From Hyphococcus sp. (lineage in GTDB: Bacteria; Pseudomonadota; Alphaproteobacteria; Caulobacterales; Parvularculaceae): a stretch of 64,000 nucleotides of DNA. The notes under the pieces were generated by a model that was not told where the DNA came from, made no database searches, and saw only the letters and a list, made by a program, of their open reading frames with translations. The position numbers and the translations under genes were made by a program. Of the stretch, positions 43,461 through 51,767 are shown piece after piece. The stretch lies in the NCBI GenBank assembly GCA_028281665.1, contig JANQJK010000015.1, positions 62,001-126,000 on the forward strand. Direction: 5' to 3'. Positions within the stretch are counted from its first letter, which is position 1, and the number at the start of each line of letters is the position of its first letter.

Positions 43461-44612
43461 TCAGTCGTCTTTTTCATCGGCGCCGGTCCATTGCTGTTCC
43501 GCGGCGAGATAGTCCTCCGATTGCATCTCCACAAGGCGCGACGCGGTTCGTTCAAATTCAAACGATCCGTCCCCGGTCGTGTAAAGCGCATCCGGCGGGC
43601 CGGCGGCGGAACAGACGAACTTCGTGCGGCTGTCATAGACGGCGTCGATGAGATTGATGAAGCGGCGGGCCTCATTGCGTTGTTGAGGACCCATAACGGG
43701 AATGTGATCGACGAAGAGCGCGCCGTAGCGATTGACGATGGCGATGTAGTCGCCGGCGCCAAGGGGCTGTTCCATAAGGTCGGCGAAATCGAACCGCGCG
43801 GCGCCGCGTCCGGCGCGCGGGATCGTCAGTGTTCGTCCCTTTACCCTTATTGTTTCGCGTCGCTCGCGACCGCCGCTCAGCATGCGCGTCCAGGCGTCGT
43901 CCATCGCCCGGTCCGCCGCGGGTCCGAGCGGCTGATAGTAGACCGGCGCGCCGGTAAGCTTATCGAGGCGATAGTCGCGCGCGGAAACAAGCTCCAAGAC
44001 GTCGGTCCTGTCTTTCAGAAGTTCGATAAACGGAACGAATAGCTGTCGGTTGAGGCCGTCCTTGTATAGATCGTCCGGCGCCCGGTTGGACGTGGCGACA
44101 ATGACGACGCCATTATCGAACATGGCCTCGAACAGGCGCCCGAGGATCATTGCGTCGGCGATGTCGGAGACCTGAAACTCGTCGAAACACAAAACCAGCG
44201 CGTCCCTCGCAAGATCGTGGGCGACCGGCGCCATCGGGTCGTCGGGCGCCTTTCGATTGAAACCCTTGTGGCGGCGCTTTGTGTTTTCGTCGGTCGCGCG
44301 CCAGCGGGCGATGCGGTCATGGACGTCGGCCATGAATTCGTGGAAATGGACCCGGCGTTTGGCGGCGATATCGGTATTGTTGGCGAAGAGGTCCATGAGC
44401 AGCGTCTTGCCCCGCCCGACGCCGCCCCAAAGATAAACGCCGCGCGGCGGCGATTGCGGCCGGCGGAACCAGCCGCGCCGCGCCCGGCAATAGTCCCGTA
44501 CCTGATCGTGCAGCTCCTGCAAGCGCTCGACGGCCTGACCCTGCGCCGGATCGGCGTCGAGCACGCCTTCGCGAATTAACGCCTCATAGCGCGGCTGTGG
44601 CCCCCTCGTCAT
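43461..44612 (-). CDS. zapE: Cell division protein ZapE (AFG1-like ATPase)
   Basis: An AAA-like ATPase found with the Z-ring in E. coli. From ATG 44612 it has 383 residues: Walker A GGVGRGKT at 63-70, Walker B LCFDEF at 141-146, and ATSNRAPDDLYKDGLNRQLF as sensor region with Asn and Arg. PQQRNEARRFINLIDAVYD near residue 315 is the family C-terminal marker. The frame is open to a GTG at 44648, but that start lacks support. It overlaps the end of the aquaporin gene by 29 bases, so it is probably read through from the ars operon. Confidence 0.94.
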   Translation of the reverse strand: MTRGPQPRYEALIREGVLDADPAQGQAVERLQELHDQVRDYCRARRGWFRRPQSPPRGVYLWGGVGRGKTLLMDLFANNTDIAAKRRVHFHEFMADVHDRIARWRATDENTKRRHKGFNRKAPDDPMAPVAHDLARDALVLCFDEFQVSDIADAMILGRLFEAMFDNGVVIVATSNRAPDDLYKDGLNRQLFVPFIELLKDRTDVLELVSARDYRLDKLTGAPVYYQPLGPAADRAMDDAWTRMLSGGRERRETIRVKGRTLTIPRAGRGAARFDFADLMEQPLGAGDYIAIVNRYGALFVDHIPVMGPQQRNEARRFINLIDAVYDSRTKFVCSAAGPPDALYTTGDGSFEFERTASRLVEMQSEDYLAAEQQWTGADEKDD

Positions 44613-45306
44613 GGGAGTCGCTATAGCGTGCGCCTTTGGCGTCGTCACGGGGCGTGAAAAGCCAGGCGGCGATTGCGACAGCCACGGCGGCGGCGGAAAA
44701 CTGCGCCAGGAGGAAGGCCGGGGCGTCGACGGGGCGCACGCCGGCGAATGTGTCGGTGAGCGTCCGCGCGATGGTCACAGCCGGGTTGGCGAACGATGTG
44801 GAGGAGGTGAACCAGTAGCCCGCGGTGATGAATAACCCAACGGCGGGCGCAACGCTTTCGGGCCGGAAACGAAGCGCGCCGAGTATCGTCAGGACGAGGC
44901 CGAAGGTTGCCGTTGCTTCTCCGAGCGCCTGGCCGAAACCGGTTCGCGCTTTCGCCGAGACTTGCAGGATTTCGAGATCGAACATCCCATGGGCCAGCAT
45001 CACGCCGGCGACGCCCCCGACAATCTGCACGGCGGCATAGGCGCCCGCCATCGTCAGGGTAATGTCGCGGCGGAGGAGGAAGGCAAGGGTCACGGCGGGG
45101 TTGAAATGGGCGCCGGAGACCGGGCCGAAGATCACGATCAGCACGTAAAGCCCGGCGCCCGTGGCGATGGTATTGCCGAGAAGGGCGATGGCGGTATTGC
45201 CGCCGGCAAGCGCCTCGCCCATGACGCCCGAGCCGACCACAATGACGAGCAGCAATGCTGTTCCGAGCGCCTCCGCGCCCAGTTTTTGTGCGGTTGTGTA
45301 GGCCAT
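44584..45306 (-). CDS. Aquaglyceroporin of the ars operon (AqpS-like)
   Basis: A 240-residue channel of the MIP family with six helices and two NPA boxes (69-71 in HFNPAVT and 174-176 in FANPAVT); R181 follows as the selectivity arginine. The ATG at 45306 is used. In Sinorhizobium meliloti, AqpS with ArsC confers arsenate resistance by letting arsenite out after reduction, and this gene lies 10 bases after arsC in the same order of function. No arsB or acr3 pump is present, so the aquaporin is the likely arsenite exit route. It has the shape of a water or glycerol channel by sequence alone. Confidence 0.86.
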   Translation of the reverse strand: MAYTTAQKLGAEALGTALLLVIVVGSGVMGEALAGGNTAIALLGNTIATGAGLYVLIVIFGPVSGAHFNPAVTLAFLLRRDITLTMAGAYAAVQIVGGVAGVMLAHGMFDLEILQVSAKARTGFGQALGEATATFGLVLTILGALRFRPESVAPAVGLFITAGYWFTSSTSFANPAVTIARTLTDTFAGVRPVDAPAFLLAQFSAAAVAVAIAAWLFTPRDDAKGARYSDSHDEGATAAL

Positions 45307-45316
45307 ACCGGCGGAC

Positions 45317-45769
45317 TTACCCCTGGTTTTCAAGAAAGGCGTCGATGGTTTTTCGGATGTCGGCAAAGACGCCGTCGAAGGCAGCGCGCTTGTCGTCGTC
45401 GCTTCCTGTCGCCGCCGCCGGATCGGGAAAACTCCAATGGAGCGTCTCCGGCGCCCTGCCGGCCGATATGGGCCATACCGGACATGTCTCTGCGGCGGCG
45501 TTGTCGCAGACCGTGACGATCACATCCATCACTGGCGCATCCCCGCCGGCGAACTCGTCCCAGCTTTTCGATCGCGGTGCGTCATCGCCTTCGCCAACGG
45601 GGATGTCGTGGGACGACAGCGTTACGAGGGCGAAAGGATTAGGCGAGCCCGCATGGCTGGACCCAGCGGACCATGCGCGCCAGCGCGGCGCGCCTGCGTG
45701 GTTCATATACGCCTCGGCCATGATCGACCGCGCCGAATTGCCGGTGCAGAGGAACAGAATGTCGGGCAT
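45317..45769 (-). CDS. arsC: Arsenate reductase ArsC (low-molecular-weight phosphatase fold)
   Basis: Reduces arsenate to arsenite in the cytoplasm. The 150 residues carry the phosphatase loop CTGNSAR (C8 to R14, a CX5R motif) and cysteines C88 and C96 in TVCDNAAAETCP, positioned like the relay cysteines of the thioredoxin-linked ArsC family. The DPAAATGSDDD stretch near residue 116 includes the catalytic Asp-Pro. It is 9 bases after the ArsI-like gene and 10 before the aquaporin. GGACTT-type signals are weak, so translation may be coupled. Confidence 0.93.
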   Translation of the reverse strand: MPDILFLCTGNSARSIMAEAYMNHAGAPRWRAWSAGSSHAGSPNPFALVTLSSHDIPVGEGDDAPRSKSWDEFAGGDAPVMDVIVTVCDNAAAETCPVWPISAGRAPETLHWSFPDPAAATGSDDDKRAAFDGVFADIRKTIDAFLENQG

Positions 45770-45778
45770 CAGGGCCGA

Positions 45779-46225
45779 TCAGGCCTGCGTGGTCTGTTCG
45801 GCAGGGCCGCAGCAGGCTGTCGGCGCCGCGGCAAGCTCGCGATCGGGCTCCGCGCCATAGGAATCGCTGTCGGCAAAGGTCTGGAACAGCTCCCAGCGCG
45901 CGCCCTGCGGGTCTTGGGCCCAGTATTTGTTGGATTGCGCATAGCAGCAGGTGGTTTCCTCCTCCGCAAAAAGGGAGGCGTTGGCGGCGCGCAGGCGCCC
46001 GGCAACTTCATTCAGCTCGTCCTTCGTGTCGATAGACACCCCGGCGTGGTCGAAGCCGGGCTCGCCGCCATGGGTCGAGACGGAAACATTGGCCAGCGGG
46101 TCGTCCAGCAGCCATTTGGCGTAGTCCTTTTCAACGCGCGTGGGCTCGGCTCCGAACATCGCTGAATAAAAGGCGATAGACTGTTCAAGATCCCTGGTTT
46201 TCAGGTGGATATGCAGGCGCTTCAT
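45779..46225 (-). CDS. ArsI-like organoarsenical C-As lyase (VOC fold)
   Basis: A 148-residue vicinal-oxygen-chelate protein of the ArsI/CadI family. ArsI uses Fe(II) and O2 to remove methyl or aryl groups from trivalent arsenicals. Metal ligands expected from known ArsI are seen as H5, H60 and E112, and the substrate-binding vicinal cysteines as C93-C94 in TTCCYA. An extra CysCys pair lies near the C-terminus (TACCGP). Position directly after arsR (TGATG overlap) and before arsC supports a role in arsenic detoxification; a CadI-like cadmium role is the alternative. Confidence 0.87.
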   Translation of the reverse strand: MKRLHIHLKTRDLEQSIAFYSAMFGAEPTRVEKDYAKWLLDDPLANVSVSTHGGEPGFDHAGVSIDTKDELNEVAGRLRAANASLFAEEETTCCYAQSNKYWAQDPQGARWELFQTFADSDSYGAEPDRELAAAPTACCGPAEQTTQA

Positions 46226-46551
46226 CAGGCGCTCTCCTTAATGACATAGGGGCCGCACAGGCGCTGGTCGCCCTGGCAGCAATCGGCGAGGAGGAAATCG
46301 ATCACGTCGCGCAGGCCCCCATAATCGGCGGCGTAGATGATGCTGCGCCCCTCGCGGCGAGACTGAACCAGGCCGGCATGGGTTAACTCCTTGAGGTGAA
46401 ACGACATTGTTGGCGCCGGCACCGCCAGCCGCTCGGCCAGAACGCCGGCGCGCACGCCGCCGGGCCCCGCTTTTACGAGTTCCCGCAGGACGGCGAGCCG
46501 CGAGGATTGTGCGAGCGCTGAGAAGATCTCACTGGCTGTTTCAATTTCCAT
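46225..46551 (-). CDS. arsR: ArsR-family transcriptional repressor
   Basis: A 108-residue winged-helix repressor released from DNA by arsenite or antimonite. The DNA-binding helix is in PAPTMSFHLKELTHAGLVQSRREGR (about 46-70). There is no cysteine in the alpha-3 helix, but C91, C92 and C99 near the C-terminus form a site like that of the Acidithiobacillus ferrooxidans ArsR. It starts the operon arsR-arsI-arsC-aqp. No Shine-Dalgarno is visible before the ATG, and the promoter lies so close that the mRNA looks leaderless. Confidence 0.93.
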   Translation of the reverse strand: MEIETASEIFSALAQSSRLAVLRELVKAGPGGVRAGVLAERLAVPAPTMSFHLKELTHAGLVQSRREGRSIIYAADYGGLRDVIDFLLADCCQGDQRLCGPYVIKESA

Positions 46552-46586
46552 ATTTTGATAATTATGAAAATATCAAATGATGTCAA
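46552..46586 (-). promoter_or_regulatory. arsR promoter with overlapping AT-rich operator
   Basis: On the minus strand TTGACA (46586-46581) is followed after 16 bases by TAATTA (46564-46559). Inverted repeat TTTGATA (46554-46560) / TATCAAA (46571-46577) with a 10-base spacer covers the -10 region and start site. Predicted transcription start lies within a few bases of the ATG at 46551, so the repressor could block its own transcription directly. Confidence 0.72.
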
Positions 46587-46773
46587 GATAAGAAATACCG
46601 CTGCCTCGGAAGAGCGCGAGGCGATGCCGGTCCACAGATGCAAAAATCTCCGTACTGGCGCGGCCCAAACCGCAGGCAAGGGGCGGGATACGACCTCGCG
46701 CGCCTTTGCCGGATCGGCGAACCGCCCTAAGGGGCGTCCTCCAGTTCCAGGGAAAGCCGAGAGCCCCGGCGCC

Positions 46774-47484
46774 ATGCCGTACAAGACCCTCAGCAGTGAA
46801 AAGGTGATCGAAACCATCGACAAGCTCGCCGCGCGGGTCGGCGAGCGGTTTCCGTCGAGCGGGCTTGAGAGCGTGGCGCGTGAACTGGCCGAGACGGCGC
46901 GCCGGTGCGCCGCAGAATCCGACCGGTTGCGCCGGCCCATCACGCCGATCCGCGTCACGGTCTATTCGATCTGGGTGGTCGGGGCGGCGGCGTTTTTGTG
47001 GATCGCCGCAAGCCTTCATTACGACACGGTGGAGTTTGACGCCGCGGGCCTCGTTCAGGTGCTTGAGCCGGCCATGAACCTCGCCGTTCTTGTGGGTCTT
47101 GGCGTCCTTGCCCTTGGCCGGCTCGAAGAACACTGGAAACGGCGCAAGGCCCTCGACTACATCCATGAGCTGCGGTCCATCGCCCATGTGGTCGACATGC
47201 ACCAGCTCACCAAGGACCCCTATCGCAGCGCCCTACCCAAGACCGCCTCGTCGCCGGGCGATGTGTTGTCCGGGCCGCTCCTGGAGCGCTATCTCGATTA
47301 CTGTTCGGAAATGCTTGCGCTCACCGGCAAGCTTGCGGCCCTGTTCTCCCAGTCCTGTCGCGACCCGGAAGTCTCCGCTGGCGCCAGCGATGTGGAGCAA
47401 CACTGCACCGCCATGTCGCGCAAGATCTGGCAGAAGATCATGGCGTTTTCGCGCTACAATGATGCGGGTGCGAATGTTATGTGA
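46774..47484 (+). CDS. Membrane protein of unknown function, 236 aa
   Basis: A 236-residue protein with an N-terminal soluble helix (MPYKTLSSEKVIETIDKLAA) and two hydrophobic segments (near 64-84 and 96-118), then a long cytoplasmic C-terminal region rich in helices. The ATG at 46774 is used because the upstream open frame (46555-46773), which overlaps the arsR promoter, does not look like coding. There is no clear ribosome site. Function unknown; the divergent orientation from arsR gives no further clue. Confidence 0.6.
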   Translation: MPYKTLSSEKVIETIDKLAARVGERFPSSGLESVARELAETARRCAAESDRLRRPITPIRVTVYSIWVVGAAAFLWIAASLHYDTVEFDAAGLVQVLEPAMNLAVLVGLGVLALGRLEEHWKRRKALDYIHELRSIAHVVDMHQLTKDPYRSALPKTASSPGDVLSGPLLERYLDYCSEMLALTGKLAALFSQSCRDPEVSAGASDVEQHCTAMSRKIWQKIMAFSRYNDAGANVM

Positions 47485-47506
47485 AACGCCGTCGCCGGCT
47501 TTGCCG

Positions 47507-47659
47507 TCACCGTTTCTTTTTAGGTTCGGACCAGACGAGCGTGTCGCCGGCGCCGGCGATGATCAACCCGGCGAGGCCCGCATGAAACGGGCTCTGAAAG
47601 AGCGCCAGCGCGAAAACAAAAATCGCGCCGAATAACGCAATGTCGAGCGCAATGCGCAT
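47507..47659 (-). CDS. Very small membrane protein, 50 aa
   Basis: A 50-residue protein with two hydrophobic helices (IALDIALFGAIFVFALALF and GLAGLIIAGAGDTLVW), starting at ATG 47659 with GGGAGG 8 bases upstream. The longer open frame to 47749 is not favoured. It is convergent with the membrane protein at 46774. Function unknown. The 145 bases between it and sdhB hold nothing I can identify. Confidence 0.55.
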   Translation of the reverse strand: MRIALDIALFGAIFVFALALFQSPFHAGLAGLIIAGAGDTLVWSEPKKKR

Positions 47660-47804
47660 ACGAAGCCTCCCTTTTGAAGGCCCGCCGATATTATCATGAA
47701 TGGCGACGCGAAACGTTAACGGGCGGCCCTCGCGCGCCCTTGAAAACATTGCTTTTTTGAAAATTTAATCTGTGTGCGGCGCAACAAAAAATGCAGCGCC
47801 GATG

Positions 47805-48623
47805 TTACTTCGCCGGTCCTTTTTCCGCCGGGCGGTTGACCATCTGCTTCTTGATTTCCGCAATCGCCTTTGCCGGGTTGAGGTGCTTCGGACAGACCTG
47901 CGTGCAGTTCATGATCGTGTGACAGCGGTACAGCTTGAACTCGTCTTCGAGTTTGTCGAGGCGTTCATTGGTGAACTGATCGCGGCTGTCGGAAAGCCAG
48001 CGATGGGCCTGCAACAGTGCGGCGGGGCCGAGATATTCTTCCGCGCCGCCTTCCTTCTCGCCGTTCCACCAATAGGACGGGCACGACGTCGAGCAGCAGG
48101 CGCAGAGAATGCATTCGTAAAGGCCGTCGAGTTTCGCCCGTTCGTCCTGGGACTGGCGCCACTCGGTTTCCGGCTCTGCGTCCTTCGCCTTGAGGAACGG
48201 CTCGATATAGGCGTGCTGTTCGTAGAAGTTCGAAAGATCGGTGACGAGATCCTTGACCACCGGCTGATGGGGCAGGGGATAAACGGTGACGTCGCCGTCG
48301 CCGATTTCATCCATGGCCTTGGTGCAGGCCAGGGTGTTTGCGCCGTCGATATTGAACGCGCAGGAGCCGCAAACGCCCTCCCGGCAGGAGCGCCGGAAGG
48401 AAAGCGTCGGGTCGATTTCGTTTTTGATCTTGATCAGCGCATCTAGCACCATGGAGACGCCGGTCATGTCGACTTCGTAGCTGTCGATGCGCGGGTTTTC
48501 ATCCGTATCAGGATCGTAACGATAGACCTTGAACGTGCGGATATTGTCGCCGCCTTCCTTGGCCGGGAAGTGTTTCCCGGCCCCGTTCACTTTGGAATTC
48601 TTCGGCAGCGTCAGTTGCACCAT
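47805..48623 (-). CDS. sdhB: Succinate dehydrogenase iron-sulfur subunit
   Basis: The electron-transfer subunit of respiratory complex II. In 272 residues it carries the 2Fe-2S motif ([10 protein letters not shown], then LAC), the 4Fe-4S motif [11 protein letters not shown], and the 3Fe-4S motif with [12 protein letters not shown]. Length is normal. Unlike the usual sdhCDAB order, sdhB here is about 4.5 kb from sdhA, following a creD-like gene by 17 bases. It must be co-expressed with sdhCDA by some other route or from its own promoter, which I could not locate. Confidence 0.97.
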   Translation of the reverse strand: MVQLTLPKNSKVNGAGKHFPAKEGGDNIRTFKVYRYDPDTDENPRIDSYEVDMTGVSMVLDALIKIKNEIDPTLSFRRSCREGVCGSCAFNIDGANTLACTKAMDEIGDGDVTVYPLPHQPVVKDLVTDLSNFYEQHAYIEPFLKAKDAEPETEWRQSQDERAKLDGLYECILCACCSTSCPSYWWNGEKEGGAEEYLGPAALLQAHRWLSDSRDQFTNERLDKLEDEFKLYRCHTIMNCTQVCPKHLNPAKAIAEIKKQMVNRPAEKGPAK

Positions 48624-48640
48624 GGCGAGCGGTTCTTTCC

Positions 48641-50017
48641 TTAGCCGGGCGCCGCGGCGCCGTTATCTGTTTTACGTCCGCCATACCAGTTCAGATTGCG
48701 CGTGACGACCATGGTCACCGCAAGCGCGGCAAAAGCCGTGACAGAACCGAGTAGGAGAGCGTAGTCCTCTGATTTCATGAGCAAATATATCAGGCCGTAA
48801 GCGCCCGAAAAAGCCGCAAAGGCGATAAGCCCGCGGATTTTGCTGTGAAATACTGTCGCTGCATACCAGCCCGACAGGACCACGGTGGCGCCAGCCGTCG
48901 CCATGAAGGCGGCGCCGAAACCGATATGCTCGGAGAAGGCGAGGACCAGCAGGTAGAAGATCACCTGGGTCGCCCCGAGGAGGATATATTGCGCCGGATG
49001 CGCCCGCCCGCCCATGGTCGCCTCGAACAGGAAGAAAGTCAGAAAGACGATGCCGAGAAACATCAGCGCATATTTCAGGGCGCGATTGACGGATTTGTAG
49101 GGGCTGGTGGCGGCCACGAATTCGACCCCGAAGGCGCTTGCCTGCAAGTGAGACAGTCCCCGGTCGGCGAAAAAGCTGCGGGGAATGGCGCGCGCGAGAT
49201 AGGGGACGCGCCACTCTGCGTTGAAGCCTGCATCGGTGATTTCCCGATCGTCGGGAAGGTAAGCGCCCTGAAAGCCTGGATCGGGCCAGTCGGCGGCGAC
49301 GCGCGCGACGGTCTCTTCGCCGACGGGCGACAAGTAAAGGGCGCCGCCGCCGGAGAGGGGCAGGGAGAGCTCAAAGTCGAATGCGGCCTGCGGGTGCCTT
49401 AAGGCGAGGGGAGCGCTGACGCCGGGCGCGGTTTGCGGCCCGCCCGTTTCGCCCGCCGGCGCCGTTTTGATCCCCGGTTCGAAGGCGGCGTTTGCGGGGC
49501 GCGCGTCGATGGCAAGGCGGATTGTGTCGCGCACGCCTTTCAGATGCTCGGCGGAAGCGAATTTGACGGCGAAGGTCGCCTGATCCCAGCGCAGTGTAAG
49601 GGGACCTTCCGCCGTGGGCGGCGCGCCAAATTCAAACCGCCCCTTCATCGTGATGTCCGCGTGATAGACGGCGGCTTCGTAAATCGATCGGGCCCGTTTT
49701 GCAGTGCGCGCGTCCGCTGCGATGTCGAGGCGCTTCGGCGTAAATGCGACCATGACGGCTCGGATTATGGGATCGCCGTTTTTGTCGGTACGGCCGGTGT
49801 CGACATCGCCGGGAACAAGAACGACCGGCCCGCTAACGGTCTGGCGCCCGCCCGCCCGTTCGACGATCTCTTTCGCAACGGTGTCGGCGCGGGTCGATCG
49901 GTCCCAGACGAGGGCGTAGATCAGCATTGCCGGGATCCACATCAGGAACGCAAGCGCGCCCACGAGAATGAGTTTGAGGCCGAGCGAGCGCGCTTCGGCG
50001 GGCGGGATGACTGACAT
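48641..50017 (-). CDS. creD: CreD-like inner-membrane protein
   Basis: A 458-residue membrane protein of the CreD family, an inner-membrane protein under CreBC control in enterobacteria and of unclear biochemical role. It has an N-terminal hydrophobic helix (about 12-35), a long periplasmic domain (about 40-310) and five C-terminal helices (from about 320 to 440). The markers are [30 protein letters not shown], and [22 protein letters not shown]. No creBC genes are near. It precedes sdhB by 17 bases, so the two may share a transcript. Confidence 0.88.
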   Translation of the reverse strand: MSVIPPAEARSLGLKLILVGALAFLMWIPAMLIYALVWDRSTRADTVAKEIVERAGGRQTVSGPVVLVPGDVDTGRTDKNGDPIIRAVMVAFTPKRLDIAADARTAKRARSIYEAAVYHADITMKGRFEFGAPPTAEGPLTLRWDQATFAVKFASAEHLKGVRDTIRLAIDARPANAAFEPGIKTAPAGETGGPQTAPGVSAPLALRHPQAAFDFELSLPLSGGGALYLSPVGEETVARVAADWPDPGFQGAYLPDDREITDAGFNAEWRVPYLARAIPRSFFADRGLSHLQASAFGVEFVAATSPYKSVNRALKYALMFLGIVFLTFFLFEATMGGRAHPAQYILLGATQVIFYLLVLAFSEHIGFGAAFMATAGATVVLSGWYAATVFHSKIRGLIAFAAFSGAYGLIYLLMKSEDYALLLGSVTAFAALAVTMVVTRNLNWYGGRKTDNGAAAPG

Positions 50018-50119
50018 TCGGGATACTCCCCTTCAAAACGCGCCCCATCCCGGCTGGGGGACGTATCGGCCAAGCGTGTCGGCCCTTTGACATGAGGAGG
50101 GAGTTTCTGGGGCGCGTTC

Positions 50120-50701
50120 CTAAGGGGCGCTCGTTGCGAGCTGCGTCGGCGCATGTCTCACGCGCCAGGAATACTCATATCGAAGGTCATAGTTCGGGAA
50201 CGGAATGACGTCGTCATTGTCGTATTCCCAGCGAATTTGATTTGAAAATTTGTAGTACCCGTTTCGGGGCGCCACATACTCGAACGCGCCTTGATGGGCG
50301 CCCTCGCCAAGGCGCCATGCCTGATGGCTCTCGACCAGCGGACCCTGAAAAAAGAGGCTCAGATTTGTGCGGAAGACCGACAGAATGAGGCCGCCTTTTT
50401 CTATGGAGACGTCGTATTCGATGACGATGGCGTCGCCTTTTTCGAGATAGACCTTGTTCTGACGAAATGGCGCGGCGGCTGGAGACAGGAGCGTGTCGGG
50501 TCCGATCCATTTGGGAACGCTGACGGTCTTGACGGTTCTGACCCCGGTGTGTCGCCAGCCGATATGCTCGTAACCGAGGAGGTGCGGCCCGAAGATTTTG
50601 ACCGGCCCGCCGACAAATATCCACGCAATCGCCAACAGCGCGACGGCGGCAATCAGTCCGCCGACGGCTGATTTAAGCGGTTTCAGCAGCGACTCTCCCA
50701 T
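50120..50701 (-). CDS. Hypothetical membrane-anchored protein, 193 aa
   Basis: A 193-residue protein with one N-terminal hydrophobic segment (about 14-33, GLIAAVALLAIAWIFVGGPV) and a beta-rich remainder ending in RYEYSWRVRHAP. The pattern GDAIVIEYDVSIEKGGLILSV and FEYVAPRNGYYKFSN resembles a jelly-roll or emp24/GOLD-like fold, but this is only an impression. Start at 50701 is the only good one. Function unknown. It lies between the crotonase and creD-like genes on the same strand. Confidence 0.7.
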   Translation of the reverse strand: MGESLLKPLKSAVGGLIAAVALLAIAWIFVGGPVKIFGPHLLGYEHIGWRHTGVRTVKTVSVPKWIGPDTLLSPAAAPFRQNKVYLEKGDAIVIEYDVSIEKGGLILSVFRTNLSLFFQGPLVESHQAWRLGEGAHQGAFEYVAPRNGYYKFSNQIRWEYDNDDVIPFPNYDLRYEYSWRVRHAPTQLATSAP

Positions 50702-50738
50702 AGGGCGACACGCTATCCGGAAGCCGTTAAACCGGCGT

Positions 50739-51575
50739 TTACAGCCCCTTCTTCAAAGGCTTCAAATCGTCATAGTCGGGCGCGCGTTTTTCCATCTTCG
50801 CCATGTAGCTTTTCTTGATGTCGTCGCCGCTCAGCATCCCGGCGTTCCAGACGGCGATGTAGTCGAGGGCGTCGGCGGTCGAATGGTCTCTGGCGTAATT
50901 GGCCATGCGTTTGGCGCCGGCGACGGCCAGCGGAGAATGGACGGCGATCTGGCGGGCAACGCCCATCACGCCTTCAAGCAGCGTCTCGTGGGTTGGATAT
51001 ACTTCGTTCACGAGGCCGAGTTCCTTCGCCTTCGCAGCGGGAAGGCGTTCGGCGGTGTAACAGATCTGGCGCGCCCAGCCTTCGGGCATCACTTTCATGA
51101 GCCGCGGGAAGGTGCCCACATCGGCGGTCATGCCGATGGCCGTTTCCTGCACGCAGAAAAATGCGTCCTCCGACGCGTAACGGCAGTCGCAGGCGGTGAC
51201 GAGGTCGACGGCGCCGCCAACGGCGCCGCCCTGGATCGCCGCGAGCACGGGCTGGCGCGCATTTTCCAGCGCTGAAAACGTATCTTGCAGGCGCTTCACT
51301 TTGTGACGGAACGCTTCCGCCATGATTTCGCGGCTGGCGTCGTCCTGTTGGAGGCCGTCCTCCATGAACACGGAAATATCCATGCCGGCGGAGAAGTGTT
51401 TTCCCTCCGCGGACAGAACAATGACGCGGGCGCTGGCGTTGTCGGAAATGTCGTTCACGGCCTCGGGCAATTCGCGCCAGTAATCGGCGTTCATGGAGTT
51501 GGCTTTTTCCGGCCTGCAAAAGCGCAAATGAGCGACGCCGTCCTCGATTTCGACGGTGAAAGACGCATAGGCCAT
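50739..51575 (-). CDS. Enoyl-CoA hydratase/isomerase (crotonase) family protein
   Basis: A 278-residue crotonase-fold enzyme. The oxyanion-hole motifs are FSAGMDISVF (about 57-66) and IQGGAVGGAVDLVTACDCRYAS. One catalytic residue, at the position of E144 in rat enoyl-CoA hydratase, appears as the Glu in QETAIGMTADVG, and the Asp in that motif suggests delta3,5-delta2,4-dienoyl-CoA isomerase-type chemistry (ECH1). Substrate remains uncertain. AAGGAA precedes the ATG at 51575, so the 45-base upstream frame is not used. It likely shares a transcript with the 193-aa gene. Confidence 0.88.
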   Translation of the reverse strand: MAYASFTVEIEDGVAHLRFCRPEKANSMNADYWRELPEAVNDISDNASARVIVLSAEGKHFSAGMDISVFMEDGLQQDDASREIMAEAFRHKVKRLQDTFSALENARQPVLAAIQGGAVGGAVDLVTACDCRYASEDAFFCVQETAIGMTADVGTFPRLMKVMPEGWARQICYTAERLPAAKAKELGLVNEVYPTHETLLEGVMGVARQIAVHSPLAVAGAKRMANYARDHSTADALDYIAVWNAGMLSGDDIKKSYMAKMEKRAPDYDDLKPLKKGL

Positions 51576-51767
51576 GGACGTTTCCTTCAGATTTGCCGTG
51601 GGCGATGAACGAGTTTTCATGTTATCATGGACGACAGGCGAACGAACGGCTTTATGACAGTTCCGAAAGGACGGGTTCGATGGCGCCGTTCATGCTTCGC
51701 ACGTGGCGTATCAGTCGGGCCCTTGTGGCGTGGTCCGGTCGGTTGCGTGAGTAGGGTTAATACGAGC

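Noticed and set aside
46555..46773. N-terminal extension of the 236-aa membrane protein to 46555.
   Set aside because: This stretch includes the arsR promoter/operator and reads as non-coding, with no domain and odd composition; ATG 46774 is preferred.
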